From assembly GCA_039096225.1 (NCBI GenBank), contig JBBPEB010000004.1, positions 778,001 through 842,000 of the forward strand: a stretch of DNA of 64,000 bases. The letters are read 5' to 3'. The notes below the pieces were generated by a model. It had not been told where the DNA came from and made no database searches. It saw nothing but the letters and a program-made list of their open reading frames with translations. Positions 26,720 through 58,534 of the stretch are shown here, one piece after another. Position 1 is the first letter of the stretch; each line of letters starts with the position of its first letter. A program made the position numbers and the translations under genes. Source of the DNA: Blastocystis sp. Blastoise (Eukaryota; Sar; Bigyra; Opalinata; Blastocystidae).

Positions 26720-29031
26720 ATTAGACTATAAATAAATTAGACTAAAAACAAAATATTGTTTAGTTACTATGAATGAATAATAATTAATTACACAACATAA
26801 ATAATGATAAAAATATTTTTATTATATAAATTTAATAACTTGAAGTGAACAAATATTTAGATATATAGGCATATAAATGTTAGAGAATTGTGTAAGCATA
26901 TCTATAGAATATAGATGATTGAGAGAGATAGATATAGAAAATAAATAAATAAATATATAATAATAATAATAATACAAGAATAGGAAGAATAGGAAGAATA
27001 GGAAGAATAACTATAATACAGAAATTAGCGTAATTCAGTTCTATTTTGTTCGCAATTATATCATTCTTTAAATTTTTCTCAGGCATCTATTTTCATTTTG
27101 TAAGCTACTTATATTTCGCGTTATGAATCCAGTGTCTAATTAATTTTTTATTATTCTAAAATCTTTGATTAGCACATATATTTAAACCACTCCTCTTTCG
27201 TTTTCCATGTTTTTATTTATTTCCTATATAACATATATAGTATAAAGATATGTTATATATTACTTCTATGACTTTAAAAAAATTTAAATATACATACGTT
27301 ATATAAATAATTTCAAAAGACTTCCACATTTTGCGTGTTTTTTCTGTGCTTTACATTCTGGTTTTCTTTTACGTTATATCTTTACATGAAGCATTTCTCT
27401 TCAACAACTGGCTGCACAATGATCCTTTAGAAGTAAGAGACGCGATCAGATCAACAGCGAACCACGATTTAACTAACTTCTCAGTCACTTCGGCACTATA
27501 ATTCAGAAAGAAAGTCTATTAAAAATACTATATACCCAGCGATATGTCAGAAACTCGGACTTATGCATATAATGGATCAAAAATAGCAGCATCTGAGATA
27601 CATTAGCACGTTAAAAATAGAAACCTGGACTTCAATCAGCTTTTCATTTCGTCTTAAACGCTAGTATAACTCATAAAAGTTTTATAATTAAATATAGATA
27701 TGTATGTACTATCAGATCCAACAAAGGAAACCTTAGGTAGAGCAAAAACATGGAAAAACACGGCTAATTTGTTTTCCAAAAAGTGTTTCCACAAGGTTAT
27801 TTTCAACTATAATATTTAAAATATATTAATGAAAATGTATAGAGTAAGAAGCAATAAGAATAAAATAGGATCATGACAATTAGAGTCACATCGACGCGAT
27901 TACTTAATTAGCACTTTGTTCTATTACAAAATAAATAATAAATTCATATGTCCGACTTATAGACAAGATGATATACTATTTTAATATACATTATTCCTTT
28001 GATTAGATCAAGAAATAAAAGAAATATGTTGAAAAATTCATATGAACAAAGAATTTCCCTTATTTCCACCATTCGTTTAAAAACCAATTAAATCGTCAAT
28101 TCTTTGACAAATAAATAAATGTCATGATGAAATATGATATCAACCAATGATGTTTGACAATTAAAAGACATCTGGAAGCTTCTATGAAATCCCCGGCCTT
28201 TTTTTCGCGGGGCTAATGTTCCACCTCAACTTTTTGTAATTTTACAATATACGTAGTTTCATCAAAAAATAGTCATACCAATCAACTGAACATAATAAAC
28301 TAAACCATTTGAGTGAAAACAACGACAACATCATACATCATTCAAAGACAAACATCATTATAAAGCCAGTTTAAAATACTTTTAAAAGTATGTAAGGACA
28401 TCCAGGAATGTTTTGAGATACATTTCAAACCTAAAGAAAAAGAAAAAATAAATTCGCAGGTCTATTAACTTTCATTGCATACTAGAATCTTGATTTTAGT
28501 AATCTCTATAGATACTATAAGCCTATGAGAATATTATAAACGAATAAAGTGATTCATCTATACTTTTTCGTAATCGATTTGATCGCCAATGTGAATTAAA
28601 TGACTGCCCTAATCCATGTCTTGTTACATAAAATTGATATAGATATGTTATAATGATAATCAACGATAATTATTTTTAAACACGAAAACATAACACGAAA
28701 AGTCTCTTGTCAAAAGGAGGGAAATCGAAAATAAATATGAATGAATCGTAAAAGTAATTATTTATATTTAAAATGGTTATATATATTAAATTAAGATGTA
28801 AATGAGTTGAATATTCTATCAAATATATTATTTTATCTTTAGAATGATGGAGATAGAAAAGAATATACTTTTTCAATGATAAAAAACAAAGATTTGATCA
28901 ATCATGAATTGAATTGTATGTTATTCTTAATAATTCATAAATCAATACAAAACTATTTATGAAAAAAACAAATATATATTAATATATCCATATATAATAA
29001 ATCAATTAATTATATATAGATAGATATCGAT
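26720..29031. other. Long convergent spacer of higher sequence complexity
   Basis: 2.3 kb between two converging genes. From about 27300 to 28700 it has almost no microsatellite and is visibly less AT-rich than the introns. No open frame here looks like a protein: the minus-strand frames at 26880-27086 and 28676-28876 are low-complexity hydrophobic or lack family features. A GC-rich hairpin lies at 28191-28212. I recognise no snRNA, rRNA, RNase P or SRP RNA core by eye. An unrecognised noncoding RNA or a decayed element is possible. Confidence 0.5.
28191..28212. other. GC-rich hairpin in AT-rich spacer
   Basis: CCCCG and CGGGG arms enclose a T-rich loop. Five consecutive G:C pairs are rare in this genome, and the hairpin is in no gene. 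Function unknown. Confidence 0.5.
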
Positions 29032-32000
29032 TTAATTGTCTAAATTATATTTCTTTTGAATATAATCAGGTAATTGACAACGTCTTGGAAGATCTTTACT
29101 AAAAATATATATAAATTTATATAAGTAATATAATTATTCTAAAAATTCTAAGATATATATATATATATACGTTCGTTTAGATATGTAGTTATATGTAACA
29201 GCTAGACTATTGTTGTTATCTTCTATTATTAAAGCACGTTTGTATTGTTTATATTTTTCAAAAGAAAGAGTATTAGTATGAATATCATTATTCTCTGAAG
29301 AAGAAGAAGAAGAAGAAGAAGAAATATTATTGACTAGTTGTTGATATTCTTTTGTTAGTGTTTCATCACTATCACAACCATTGTTCTTATTCCATTTCTT
29401 ATTTAATTCTATATCTTTATCTTCAATATATTCATAAGGATCTTCAATAATATCTGTATCATAAACAGTATTATCATATAAACAGTCCGATTCATTATTT
29501 CTGCTAACTGAGTTGTTTATAATTGATCGAATTTGATCATGTATTATTTCTAAAGGAGTATGACCTTTTAAACTCTCCATTCCCCAATCTTTATCATCAA
29601 TAAGAGACTTTAATATATCTACCAATAACAATTTTCTAGAATCTACATATTTGATTTCAATACGATAATCATTTGGAGTGTAAGGTATATTTATTTGTCG
29701 TAGTAGTTGAACAAGTTTATATTTATTATTATACACAGCAGATGATAAAATCTCTTCCAAATAGTTAGTAGAATTCTATTATATATATACATAATTTATA
29801 ATGTTAAAAGTATTATAAAAAAATATATATATATATACATTGGTAATAAGTTTTTCTAAGAAATAGCCACATAAATAATACGTATATATATTTTTCCCTC
29901 TATAGTAACTAGAATAATCATAAAGTTTATTAAAGCAGTCATAATATGTTTTATCTGACCAAGGATATATAAATAAATATTTATATATAGAACAAAAATT
30001 CGAAGAAATATCATCATCACAAATTATATTCTATATATATAATATCTTTTGTTTACTCCATAAATAATATATATATACATAAAGAATAGATTTGTATTCT
30101 GTTTTATTGTTATAGATTAGATCACTATCTACATTAATAGTGGATCTTCCTTCAAATAATAGATCTTTAGAATAGCCAATATTATTTGCCTGTTCAAAGA
30201 AGATATCTATAATCTCTTTGTTATTCAGACATAGTAGTTGTTTTAATAACGATCGTGTTTTAATAAAAGTATTGGAAAAAGAAAATGTTCCCTTATATAA
30301 TAATGATAAATCAATATCTATATATATATAAGTATAGTATTATATTTATTAGTATAAAATATAGGCTATACCTTCTAAATAATTTCTCATAGAGTTCGAT
30401 CCATTTTCTTTTAAATATAATATATCTTCTTTTATCTTTGGAGATAATATATAATCAAGACATTTCTTTGCATTATATATTAAACAATAATTTAATATTG
30501 GAATATTCTATAAATATATTATTATTATTATTATTATTAAAAATAATATACATTATAATAATATTGTTTAGTAAACTGAGAATTGTATTCTAATGTTTTC
30601 TTCTTATTATATTCATCGACTTTTCTATATTCTTCTTCATCACTATCAATATATTCATTATCACTGTCTTTTTTATTATTATCATTATTATCAATTGTTT
30701 TTGGCTTTTCTATATATATATAAAGAAATTTTTAAAAAATAATAATAATAATTAAAACAATAAATAATATTTAATAATTAAAAAAATAAATAATATTTAA
30801 TAATAAAAATATATGAATAATATTAAATAATTTTAAAAAATACCAATTTCCATTTCAAGTCCTCCATATGCATATCGCATTAAAAGTGATAAATAATCAG
30901 GTTTATCTAAAGAAATAATAAATCCAATGAACCAACAATACGAATCATCATATAACTTTAAAGAACGAGGCATCCTATTTATTATTATTATTATATTTAA
31001 TATTATATATATATATATATACTCATAACTATTTTTATTTCTTAATAATATATATAACCAATTATTAATAAGTTTATCTTTATCTTCTTCTTTAAGATTT
31101 CCAGTTTCAATCTTTTTTTCATTTATAAGATCTGATAATATTTGTATTTTCTTTAATATATGTTCAAATTGAGATATTGAATCACAAGTAAGCATATATT
31201 GTTCTAAGAAAGAATACTTATGTATATTCTCATATTCATAATTATAATCTTTATATAAAGATAAATATTCATTTAATAATTTATCTTCTGGATGACTTTC
31301 TAATTGATATAATAAATATGATTTAGTTTTATCTGTATTCTTTGTTTCACGAACAAATTTCTTTTTTATTTCAACATAACGTTTAAATGATTGTCTATAT
31401 ATATTATTATATTAAAAACTATTATTATTATATTAAAATAATTATTTATTATTATATTAAAATAATTATTATTATTATATTAAAATAATGATTATATATA
31501 CAATTTATCATTCTCTCTTAATGAATAATAAGCTTGTTCTTCAGATAATAATTGTTCATATACATTATAATCATTAGTAAGTAAATGTATTGGGTTCTCC
31601 TATATATATATATATATATATATATAATAAATAAAAGATATATACTTCACACATAGTAATACGTTGAATATTATTAGGATCATAATCAGTGACTACTTTT
31701 GTTTTTGTCATATTTGAAACAATATCTTCCAAACTATCCATTAACATCAATTGATAATTACTTATTTTATCAACAATCTGTTTCTCACATTTTACATATT
31801 TTGGTGTATATTGTATAGCAAGAATATCAAATAAAACATCAACTGTTTTCCATTGTTTACGTATAATAGCAATAGAAAGAGGAGATTGATCCATCGAATT
31901 CTTTGAATAAACAAGACATACTGGTTTTGATATATTCTTTGGAATACATAAATCCTATATAAAGATAATTATTATTATGAAATATTATTATTAAATATTA

Positions 32001-32507
32001 AATACATAAATAGTATCAATATCTCCATTCCAAATAGCTTTATAGAATTGTTTATACATATCATTTTTTTGATTTGAAACAGTATACATTCTATTTCCAC
32101 TACAAGTGCATTCTGCATAGTCATAAAGAGGATTTCTATCATCCCAAGGAGTATGATATATATCACTAGAAGAAGTAGATGTAGATGTAGATACAATAGA
32201 TTCTTCATTATTTACTTTTGATTTAACTCGATATTCTAATATAAATAAATAAATATTATTATAACTATTAATAAAAATAAAGAATAAATACCTTCAGGTA
32301 TAAAATCAATAGAATAATGATTTGCTAAATTAGCTGCTTCTAAGTATTTATAAAGTAATGATTCAGATCCTAATACATCATTTATTGTCATAAATTCTTC
32401 TAAAGAATGAGCAGGTTTATATCCATCTACAAGTAATATCGTTTCTTCTTTTTTCTCTTTTTCTTCTTTTATTGATTTATTATTATTAGAAACATTAACA
32501 GAATCTC

Positions 32508-32587
<80 letters not shown>

Positions 32588-33715
32588 GAAGAAGAAGAAG
32601 AAGAAGAAGATGATGCTGATGCTGATACTGAATTGATACCATTTAAAAAATCTGATTTATTTTTTTGATTAATTTCTTCTTTTATTTCTTTTGTTGTTTT
32701 CAAACCAAGTAAACGATAAAAATCAATTTTCTATACATAATTATCTTAATATTTATAATATTTGTATAATATACTTCATTAATTTCATTTTCTTCAGTTG
32801 TAAGTGAAGCAATCAATTCACTATTGTTAATATTTGGTTTATCAAAACCATTTTTATTCCATGTACATAATAATGAATTAGTACAATCCTTATAATAATA
32901 ATGATATACATAATACTCATATTCATCTTCTTTATATTGATTCATTTGATTCTTATACCATTCAATTTTCTTTAATTGTTTTTGACTATAATTCATTAAT
33001 ACCATACGATTTTTTTCTATATTATTTTTATCAACTTTAGGATTACGAGATTTTAATATTCTTTCTTTTATAGTATAACATCTATCTAATATCGTTTCCT
33101 CATCATAAGTTTCATTTTTATCATATCCAATAGATATAAATTTCTCAAACTATATATAATATTATAAACATTATTACATTAGAAAAATATTATATATACA
33201 AGTATTTTTGCATTTTGTGAATTACTTTCATAAAGTGTATGAAGAATAGGATAACGAATTCTCTTAACTGAATTATATTTACTTTTATTTTTCCCTTCAC
33301 GACTATAAATATAGTATATATATATATTTATAATATATATATATATATATATATACAGTTTATTTAAATTATATAAATCTTGTTGATTTAATACATTAGT
33401 AATATTATAATCAAAATAAATCAAACCAAGATTAAAATGTTTGTTATTTATAGCTAAATTCATAGGAGTATGTCCAAAAATATCAAAAGTATTAATAGCA
33501 GTTATTATTTCAGGTGTACAATAATGAGATAATAAATGTCTATATAATATATAATATAATATAGTATATATATACTTTGTATATTTAGGATAATTGCTAA
33601 CTGATAAATAATGAAAAACATTTTGATAATCTTCATTTAATTCTTTAAGTGTAAAATGAAATTTATTTATAATAATATCAGCTATATATATATAAATGAT
33701 ATTATAATTCAATAG

Positions 33716-33751
<36 letters not shown>

Positions 33752-35478
33752 CCTAATTCACAAGCTAATTCTACATTAATAATTTCAACATGACCAATTA
33801 GAGCCATTACTGAATATTCATTCTATACATAATAATAATAATAATAATAATTAGAAGAAAAAAAGAAGACAAATACTTTAAAATATATTAAATATAATAA
33901 AATACAGAAATAAAAGGATCTAATGTAATTTCTTCTTCTTGTAAAAGTCTTAATACACAATTTTTATGACCATATAAAAGAGAGAAATGAAGTGGAGTGA
34001 AACCTAATCCATCATTATATACTCTTTTATTATAAATATCAAAAGAAGAGCCATTCTTCTCACTCTGTATTTTAAATTCTTTTAATAAGAAATCTAATAA
34101 TTCACAATATCTATATATATATATATATATATATATTATATTAACATTATACTATAGTATATACCCAAATTCACAAGAAATATGTATAAGATTTTTATGT
34201 TCATATGTAATATCCATATTAGCTCCTTTAGAAATTAAATATTTTACAGTATCTAATTGATTTGATAATACAGCTACCTATAGAAATATATAAAAAATAA
34301 ATATATAATATAATTTAATAAATAAAAATAATATAATTTAATAAATAAAAATAATATACCAATAAGGGTGTTCTTCCTAAATGATCAAGAGTATCAACAT
34401 ATTCATGTTTATTTTCTATAATATCCTTTAAGCATGATATATCTCCTTTACTAGCAGCTACAATCATTTGAGGGAAATAAGAAGATAAATAAGCATCAGA
34501 AGTCCATTCTCCCGTGGTTATTGGATGAAAAGAACCAATAGATTGTCTTCCAGGATCATCAACAATAAAACTTAAAGGACCATGAACAAAACATTCTAAC
34601 TCTGTTTTATCAATAAGATGTCCCTCTTCATCTTTTTCAGGAACAGGAGGACATTCACCACATTGATCTTTTATTACTTCATCAAATGTACCTATATATA
34701 TATAATTAAAATATAATTAAAATATATTTAAAATATTATTTAAAAAAAATTAAATATCATTTAAATATAATTAAAATATAATTAAATATTATTTAAATAT
34801 AATTTAAATATAATTTTAAAAAAGAATAACAAAAATATACCAATAAAGCATGGATGTGTGTGATATTTTCTATCTTGATATAATTCACTCCATTCTGCAT
34901 TTAATACTATATCTTTCGTCATCATTAATTTTCCTATATATATATAATATACTATATTATATTATATTCTAAATATATATACTAATTTTTCTAGCATTCC
35001 ATTCTTTTCCCCAAGGTAAGAATACAGTAGTATAATCACTAACATGTTCATTATTATATAAGAGATTATCTTGAACATAAGGATCTTCAGAAGCAGATAA
35101 AATCTTTTGTATATCACTCATTCTACGTGAGTAATTATATGAACTATCTATATAGAGAATAAGAATAATATACTTAATCGAATATATTTAATATACCACA
35201 TTTTTTTTCAAGTCTTAATAATTTAGCTAATCCAGTATATCTTTCATCATTATGATATATATTTCGATCTATTAATTCACGTCTTAAATTTGGTACTTCA
35301 ATCTATAATATATATATATATATATTTAAAAAATATTAAAAAAATATATATAATAAGAAACTTTATAAAATACTTCAAATCCTCTTTTAGAATACTTATA
35401 AAGACGATATTCATAAGTAGGAGATCGACGAGATATATCAATAGCTATATATATAAGAATAAATATATAATAATAATG

Positions 35479-35515
<37 letters not shown>

Positions 35516-36661
35516 TATTTCTTCTACGAACAATAGCTTGATGACATCGTGGAGTCATATATACTTCTTTACCATCATATCCTAAAGCACAACTATCGAC
35601 ATCAAATCCCATTAAGATTTCCGCGGGAGAAGAATATCTATATAAAAATATATTTATAATAGAAATAAAAGATTTAAAGATTTATAATAAAAAATAATGC
35701 TATAAAAGATAAAAAATATAATTATTATAAAAAATAATGGCATAAAAGATATACAATCGAAGAATAATTTGAATATGACGATAAGGAAATTGAGAAACAA
35801 GAGTAATAGTATAAGCAGTACGAAAAGCAATAACAGGATAAGGAGTACTGTCACAAACACAATTATATATATCTCGAAGTTTATTACTATATATGGGAAT
35901 AAATATATTTAAATATAATAAATAAATATAAATAAATATAATTAAATAAATATAATTAAATAAATATAATTAAATAAATAAACTCTATACATAGCTTGTT
36001 TTTCATCAATTCCATAAAGATATAAATCGATATCTGAACTACTATATGAATTTTCATGAAAATAATAACGTAATGATTTGATATTCTTTTCAAATTTCTG
36101 AGGTACAGTTGATAAGCAAGCTAAAATGGAGCCACCAGCAATAAATATATTATTCATATCTAAGTTATCTAATAATCGTTCTGTAAAGATCTTCCAATTC
36201 CTTTCAAAAGTATTCTTTGTAGATATCATCATAGTATTATCTTCGAATTTCATGGAATTATCACATACAATATTTTCTTTTGTATTTTCTATCATTGTAC
36301 TTTTAAAAACATAACAATCTTCATGCTGAAATGTAGGAACAAGAAATAGATCACGTTGACCTAATAATTCATTATTTTCTAAAGCATACTTCTTAGCAAA
36401 TAATTGTCTATACATATTTTCTTCATCAATAACTTTCTTACGAAGAAATGTATACTCTTCATAACTTCTACATTCTTTAAATTGATTTAAATATTCATCA
36501 ATAGTTATAGATGGCTTAAATTTTAATAATGCAGGATCTACAGTAACATTAGTATAGTCAATTCCAAGTTCTTTCATTCTTGAAGTACTTCTTGACATAG
36601 TAGGAGCATCTCCATTCATTTCTTCAGTTGAATCTTTTGAGTTATTATCAATAACCTCCAT
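29032..36661 (-). CDS. Ankyrin-repeat protein with N-terminal nucleotidyltransferase-like domain
   Basis: The start is the ATG at 36661. About twenty exons join in frame down to the TAA at 29032, giving very roughly 2,000 residues. The first exons carry a polymerase-beta-type signature: IFIAGGSILACLS (36150-36110), then SSSDIDLYLYGID (36040-36005), i.e. G-G-S followed by D-x-D. A conserved block follows: TAYTITLVSQFPYRHIQI, SPAEILMGFDVD, RRSPTYEYRLYKYSKRGFE. Next is HTHPCFIGT with a C-x2-C (34850-34650). Ankyrin repeats start near 34450 (DHLGRTPLLVAVLSNQ, GFTPLHFSLLYGHKNC, FGHTPMNLAI) and continue, more degenerate, to the C-terminus (HTPLEIIHDQIRS near 29555). Poly-Ser and polyasparagine lie at 32507-32625. 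Nucleotidyl transfer is inferred from the motif; a third catalytic Asp is unassigned. Ankyrin repeats imply protein binding. Confidence 0.78.
32507..32625. repeat. Polyasparagine/polyserine-coding repeat
   Basis: About 25 ATT triplets on the plus strand (AAT on the coding strand), next to GAA/GAT triplets that encode Ser and Ala on the minus strand. The run lies inside an exon of the ankyrin gene. Confidence 0.9.
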
Positions 36662-37252
36662 TTTCTTTATTCTTCTTCAATAAAACTATTTATAAAGAGA
36701 TAAAAATATTCTTATAATCTTCCAAAAATCAATTACAAAGAATTGAAATATTTAAAAAATAATAGAAATAAATATTTTCTTATTAGAATCATATTGATAT
36801 AATACAAAATAGAGAAAGGAATACTAACTCAAGTTATCAAGTTTCACAAAACTCGTTTGTTATAAAAAGATTTCGATGAAAAAACATGGTTATTTTAGAT
36901 AGAGAGACGAATAGTATTTGATGAACGAGTTATTGAACGAATAAATACCAATAGAAAAATAGAAATGGGAAATAACAGAGATTAATTCGATAAAGAAGAT
37001 AGATGAAGAGATTTGTAAGGAAACAAGTTTTATAAAAGACAAGTGGTCGAATGAAGAAAGGAATTGAGTAAGAAGAAAATAATCAAGTTTTAAAATGAGC
37101 GGGAAAACCAATTAGTTGTTTTTCAACTGATTAAAGGATAAAATAAGTCATTAAGTTATTTAATTTTATTTGATGGATTCAAAAGAAATGAATTGAATCA
37201 AAGATTGAGTGACAGAATATTATTATTTCATTTTAAAAATGATAAAAAGTAA
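36662..37252. promoter_or_regulatory. Upstream region of the ankyrin gene
   Basis: Contains the promoter side of the minus-strand ankyrin gene. A 73-codon minus frame (36890-37111) has no family features. No defined element is recognised. Confidence 0.35.
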
Positions 37253-37325
37253 AGCCTCAAGGGAGGATCGAACTCTCGACCTTTCGCTTACTAAGCGAGT
37301 GCTCTACCAACTGAGCTATTGAGGC
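37253..37325 (-). tRNA. tRNA-Thr(AGU)
   Basis: Folds as a 73-nt cloverleaf on the minus strand, 5' end at 37325. The acceptor stem is seven perfect pairs (GCCTCAA/TTGAGGC). The D arm is GCTC...GAGC with AGTTGGTA loop. The anticodon loop is TTAGTAA with anticodon AGT at 37290-37292. The T arm holds TTCGATC. No intron and no encoded CCA. A box A/B-like internal promoter (TAGCTCAGTTGG, AGTTCGATCC) is visible. Two A-C mismatches occur, at the outer anticodon-stem pair (27:43) and in the T stem (50:64). The discriminator base is U. Confidence 0.92.
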
Positions 37326-38176
37326 AATTCTATTCATTTCTCTCTTCTTCACTCCTTCTATATTCTACTTTTATCTCAATTCATCATCTTTCTATTTCTC
37401 ATCAGTTACTATTCTTTATAATATCTAAATTGTTGTTATTATTATTCAACTGTTTATTTTATATCAAGAAAATAATTATTCATTATTGTTCTTTCAAGTA
37501 TTTCGCAAAAAGAAAATTAAAACTCTTAATAATCTCATCTATATTGTCAATATATTATTTTCATGTTATTTTAGAATACTTAGAATGATATATTTCACAA
37601 ATTATTCTAATGATCATCATAATTTTCTACAAGAATTTTATTTATTAATTAAAAGATATCTTCAATGAATAGAAGTCGAAGTATACAATATAAAAATCAT
37701 TTTTTAAACAATAAATAAAACAAAGTATAAGTTGAATATGAAAAATCAAATTATTGAAATAGATTTCTTTAAAAAATTTTATTTTTTATGAAGAATTTCT
37801 TATAAATTTTTATTTATCGTTTATTATTAACAAATCTAATCTATTTTCAAAATCACAACACTATTTTATATACGTTCAGATAGAAATTAGCAAATAAAAA
37901 AGAGAGAGAGAATGAGAAATTATACACATAACTAATAAGATTGAATTAATATTGTACCATCTTAATAAGAAAGTATTAATATATATAATAAATATACTTT
38001 AAGATAGACAAGAAGAAAGTATGACAAAAAATAGAAGATTATATAAAAGAAGAATACTAAAAAACAAGTACTATTTATATAATAACTGGAGAAAACTCAT
38101 ATAAAATTAAATATACATATTTTACAATTAAAAAAAATAGATAAAAAAGAATTACATGTACAAAAAAAAATTTCTT
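37326..38176. other. Spacer between tRNA and TLDc gene, no gene seen
   Basis: AT-rich sequence. The plus frames at 37319-37588 and 37486-37668 are hydrophobic, overlap the tRNA or each other, and show no domain. No additional RNA gene was found by eye. Confidence 0.6.
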
Positions 38177-40143
<1,967 letters not shown>

Positions 40144-40865
40144 TTTCAACTCTTTTGAATCAATTATTTAAAAAAAATTAAAATCATAAGATAATCAAAG
40201 AGAAAAAAGTAGAATCCCTTATATTTCAAAATCTTCCCAGAAATAAATATCTTTCATATCAATTATTTGAATAAAGTTAAAAATTAGTTATGGTCCTAGA
40301 TTATAAACAAATATTATTTATAGAATTATTGAGTATTGATAATATATATAAATAAAGAATAAAAAGAGAGACTGATTATCCTTTTAAATATAAATCAAGG
40401 TTTATTTCACTAAAATAAATAACATATAATCATATACCTCAATTAAGGATTCTTTTAGTATTCTAAAAGATCATCTTATCTTAATAATAAAAATAAATAA
40501 CATTTCAACTATGTTATTTTTCTTTTATGAATCTATAAAATTATTATACAGAAGATTTAAGAAAGAGAGGACAATAGTTGAGTGATAGATTTCATCTAAG
40601 AAAAAGAGATTTTTGTTTGTATATTAATATTTTATCGTATTTTAGTGAAGATTTATGTCTTTAGGTATTCTATATAATATATTTATCGATTTTATATATA
40701 AATGAAATGAAATAATAGAAAAGAATCTAGTAACTAGAAAGAAGAGAAATAAGAGAATAACTGTGGGAAAAAAGTGAATTAAAGAGAAGAAAAGAAATAA
40801 AACAAGAATTGTTTGTTGTTAATTGTTTTGTAAAGATGTAGTGAGTGATACATATTTATTTAGAA
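40144..40865. promoter_or_regulatory. Divergent promoter region
   Basis: Separates the starts of the TLDc gene (-) and the giant AAA+ gene (+). No microsatellite and no open frame with domain features. Specific elements are not recognised. Confidence 0.45.
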
Positions 40866-56996
<16,131 letters not shown>

Positions 56997-57269
56997 TTTT
57001 ATTTTAAATTTATTTATTTATTTTTTAAATTCATAATATTATATTTATTTTTATTATTTTTTTTTTAAATTTAATATATATATATATCTTTAATAAGAAT
57101 TCATAATAGTTCTTATATTCATTCTTATTTTTAAATATATTTATATTGTTTTAATTAATCTTTAAACTAAACAAAAACTTATTTCAATTTTTATTGTATT
57201 AATTGTATACAAGAAACAATAGATAAGAGAGTAAATGAATAAATAATTATTTGGACAAATAATAATCCT

Positions 57270-57784
57270 TTAATGTTTTAAAAGTCGCTTCTTTGGCTTT
57301 TTCTTAAGACCATCAAATACAGCCATATCAGCTTTCTAAATAAATATATGAATAAAAATAAAATATAATAAAGATAGTAATAACATATATATACAGAAGG
57401 TTCAGGAATAGGTTCAGTTTCAACAGGTGTTTCTTGACTAGGAGTAGATTCAGCAGGTTCAGACACAGATTCAGCAGGTTCAGACACAGATTCCTTATTC
57501 GAAACTTCTTTAGGAGTCTCTTCAGTAGCTGTAATGGAAGGAGAAGTTTCAGATGATTCTTCTATAGAAATAATATATTATATAAATAGTTTATTATTAA
57601 TAATATATATGTATATGTAAATAGGATACTTTGTTCATTAACATGACTAAACCATACACTCTTAGCGGGAACTTCTACTTTAGATTCACTAGAAATAAAT
57701 AAATTAAACAAATAAATATAATAAATAAACATATAAAATAAATAAACATATAAATAAATAAATTAAATAAATAAACATATAAAA

Positions 57785-57827
<43 letters not shown>

Positions 57828-58534
57828 ATATATAAATAAATAAACATAATAAATAAACATATAAAATAAATAAACATATAAATAAAAAAATAACGTTACT
57901 CAACAGCACCTAATGTAGGGAATGCATTAAAATCATGACTATCAACAATCTTTTGAGGTTGTGGTTTATTAGTCATTTCAGAACGAGAAGAACTCATAAA
58001 ACGAGGAGCCCAAGCTTTAGGTTTAGTTTCCACAGGGACTTCAACTTTAGGTTCAGGAGACTTTGGTGATTCTTCTGATTTCTTAGCACTTTTAGATAAT
58101 ACTGAATGAATGAGATTTCTAAGAAATAGCAAAGGTAGATGAAATAAAATTTGTTCTAAAAATAATTTTACTTACTTGGCTTTTTGTTCTTCAACAGAAG
58201 ATTTTGCACTATTGTGTAAATCACTATAAATAAAAAAAATTATGATTTAAAAAAGTTTCTACAACATTTAAAGAAAAAATTATATATATATATAAATATT
58301 TATCTACGTTAAATCACTAGGTAAGGCAGATAATAACTCAGGAGGAACATATTTTTCTTCTTTCTTGTTGGTTTCAATCCATTCACTTGATGTTGAATTT
58401 ATTTCATTAACATTCTCTTTAGGTAAAGTGGCAATTGTATTGCTTTCATCAACAGCATCAATGGTTAACTTTAAACCAAGAGGTTTTTTACCTTTTCCCT
58501 TCTTCTTGAATACGGAGGCAACACTTCCAGACAT
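57270..58534 (-). CDS. Small charged protein, possibly CDV3-like
   Basis: Six exons (58534-58308, 58223-58176, 58118-57900, 57688-57630, 57561-57395, 57335-57270) sum to 786 bases, giving 261 residues with every junction in frame. The N-terminus is Lys/Gly-rich (VFKKKGKGKKPLGLKL) and is followed by YVPPELLSALPSDLTDL. A Pro/Glu/Ser-rich stretch leads to KAWAPRFM and then HDFNAFPTLGAV near residue 155. SEPAE repeats (57430-57490) and a strongly basic end (MAVFDGLKKKPKKRLLKH) follow. The YxPP plus FPTLGA combination recalls CDV3 homologues, which are small cytosolic proteins of unclear function, but the match is from memory and weak. No membrane segment or catalytic motif is present. The protein is probably disordered and basic at the end, as in RNA- or ribosome-associated factors (inference). 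One intron (57689-57899) is rich in TTTA repeats. Confidence 0.78.
57700..57880. repeat. Intronic AAATA/TTTA tandem repeat
   Basis: A run of AAAT-type tetramers (plus strand) fills the third intron of the CDV3-like gene, interspersed with ACATAT units. Confidence 0.85.

Noticed and set aside
28676-28876. Minus-strand ORF in the convergent spacer
   Set aside because: Sixty-six residues, no family features, no splice partners, and stops close by in all frames.
36890-37111. Small minus-strand ORF
   Set aside because: Phe/Leu/Ser-rich, no splice support, no domain, and typical of chance frames in AT-rich spacers.
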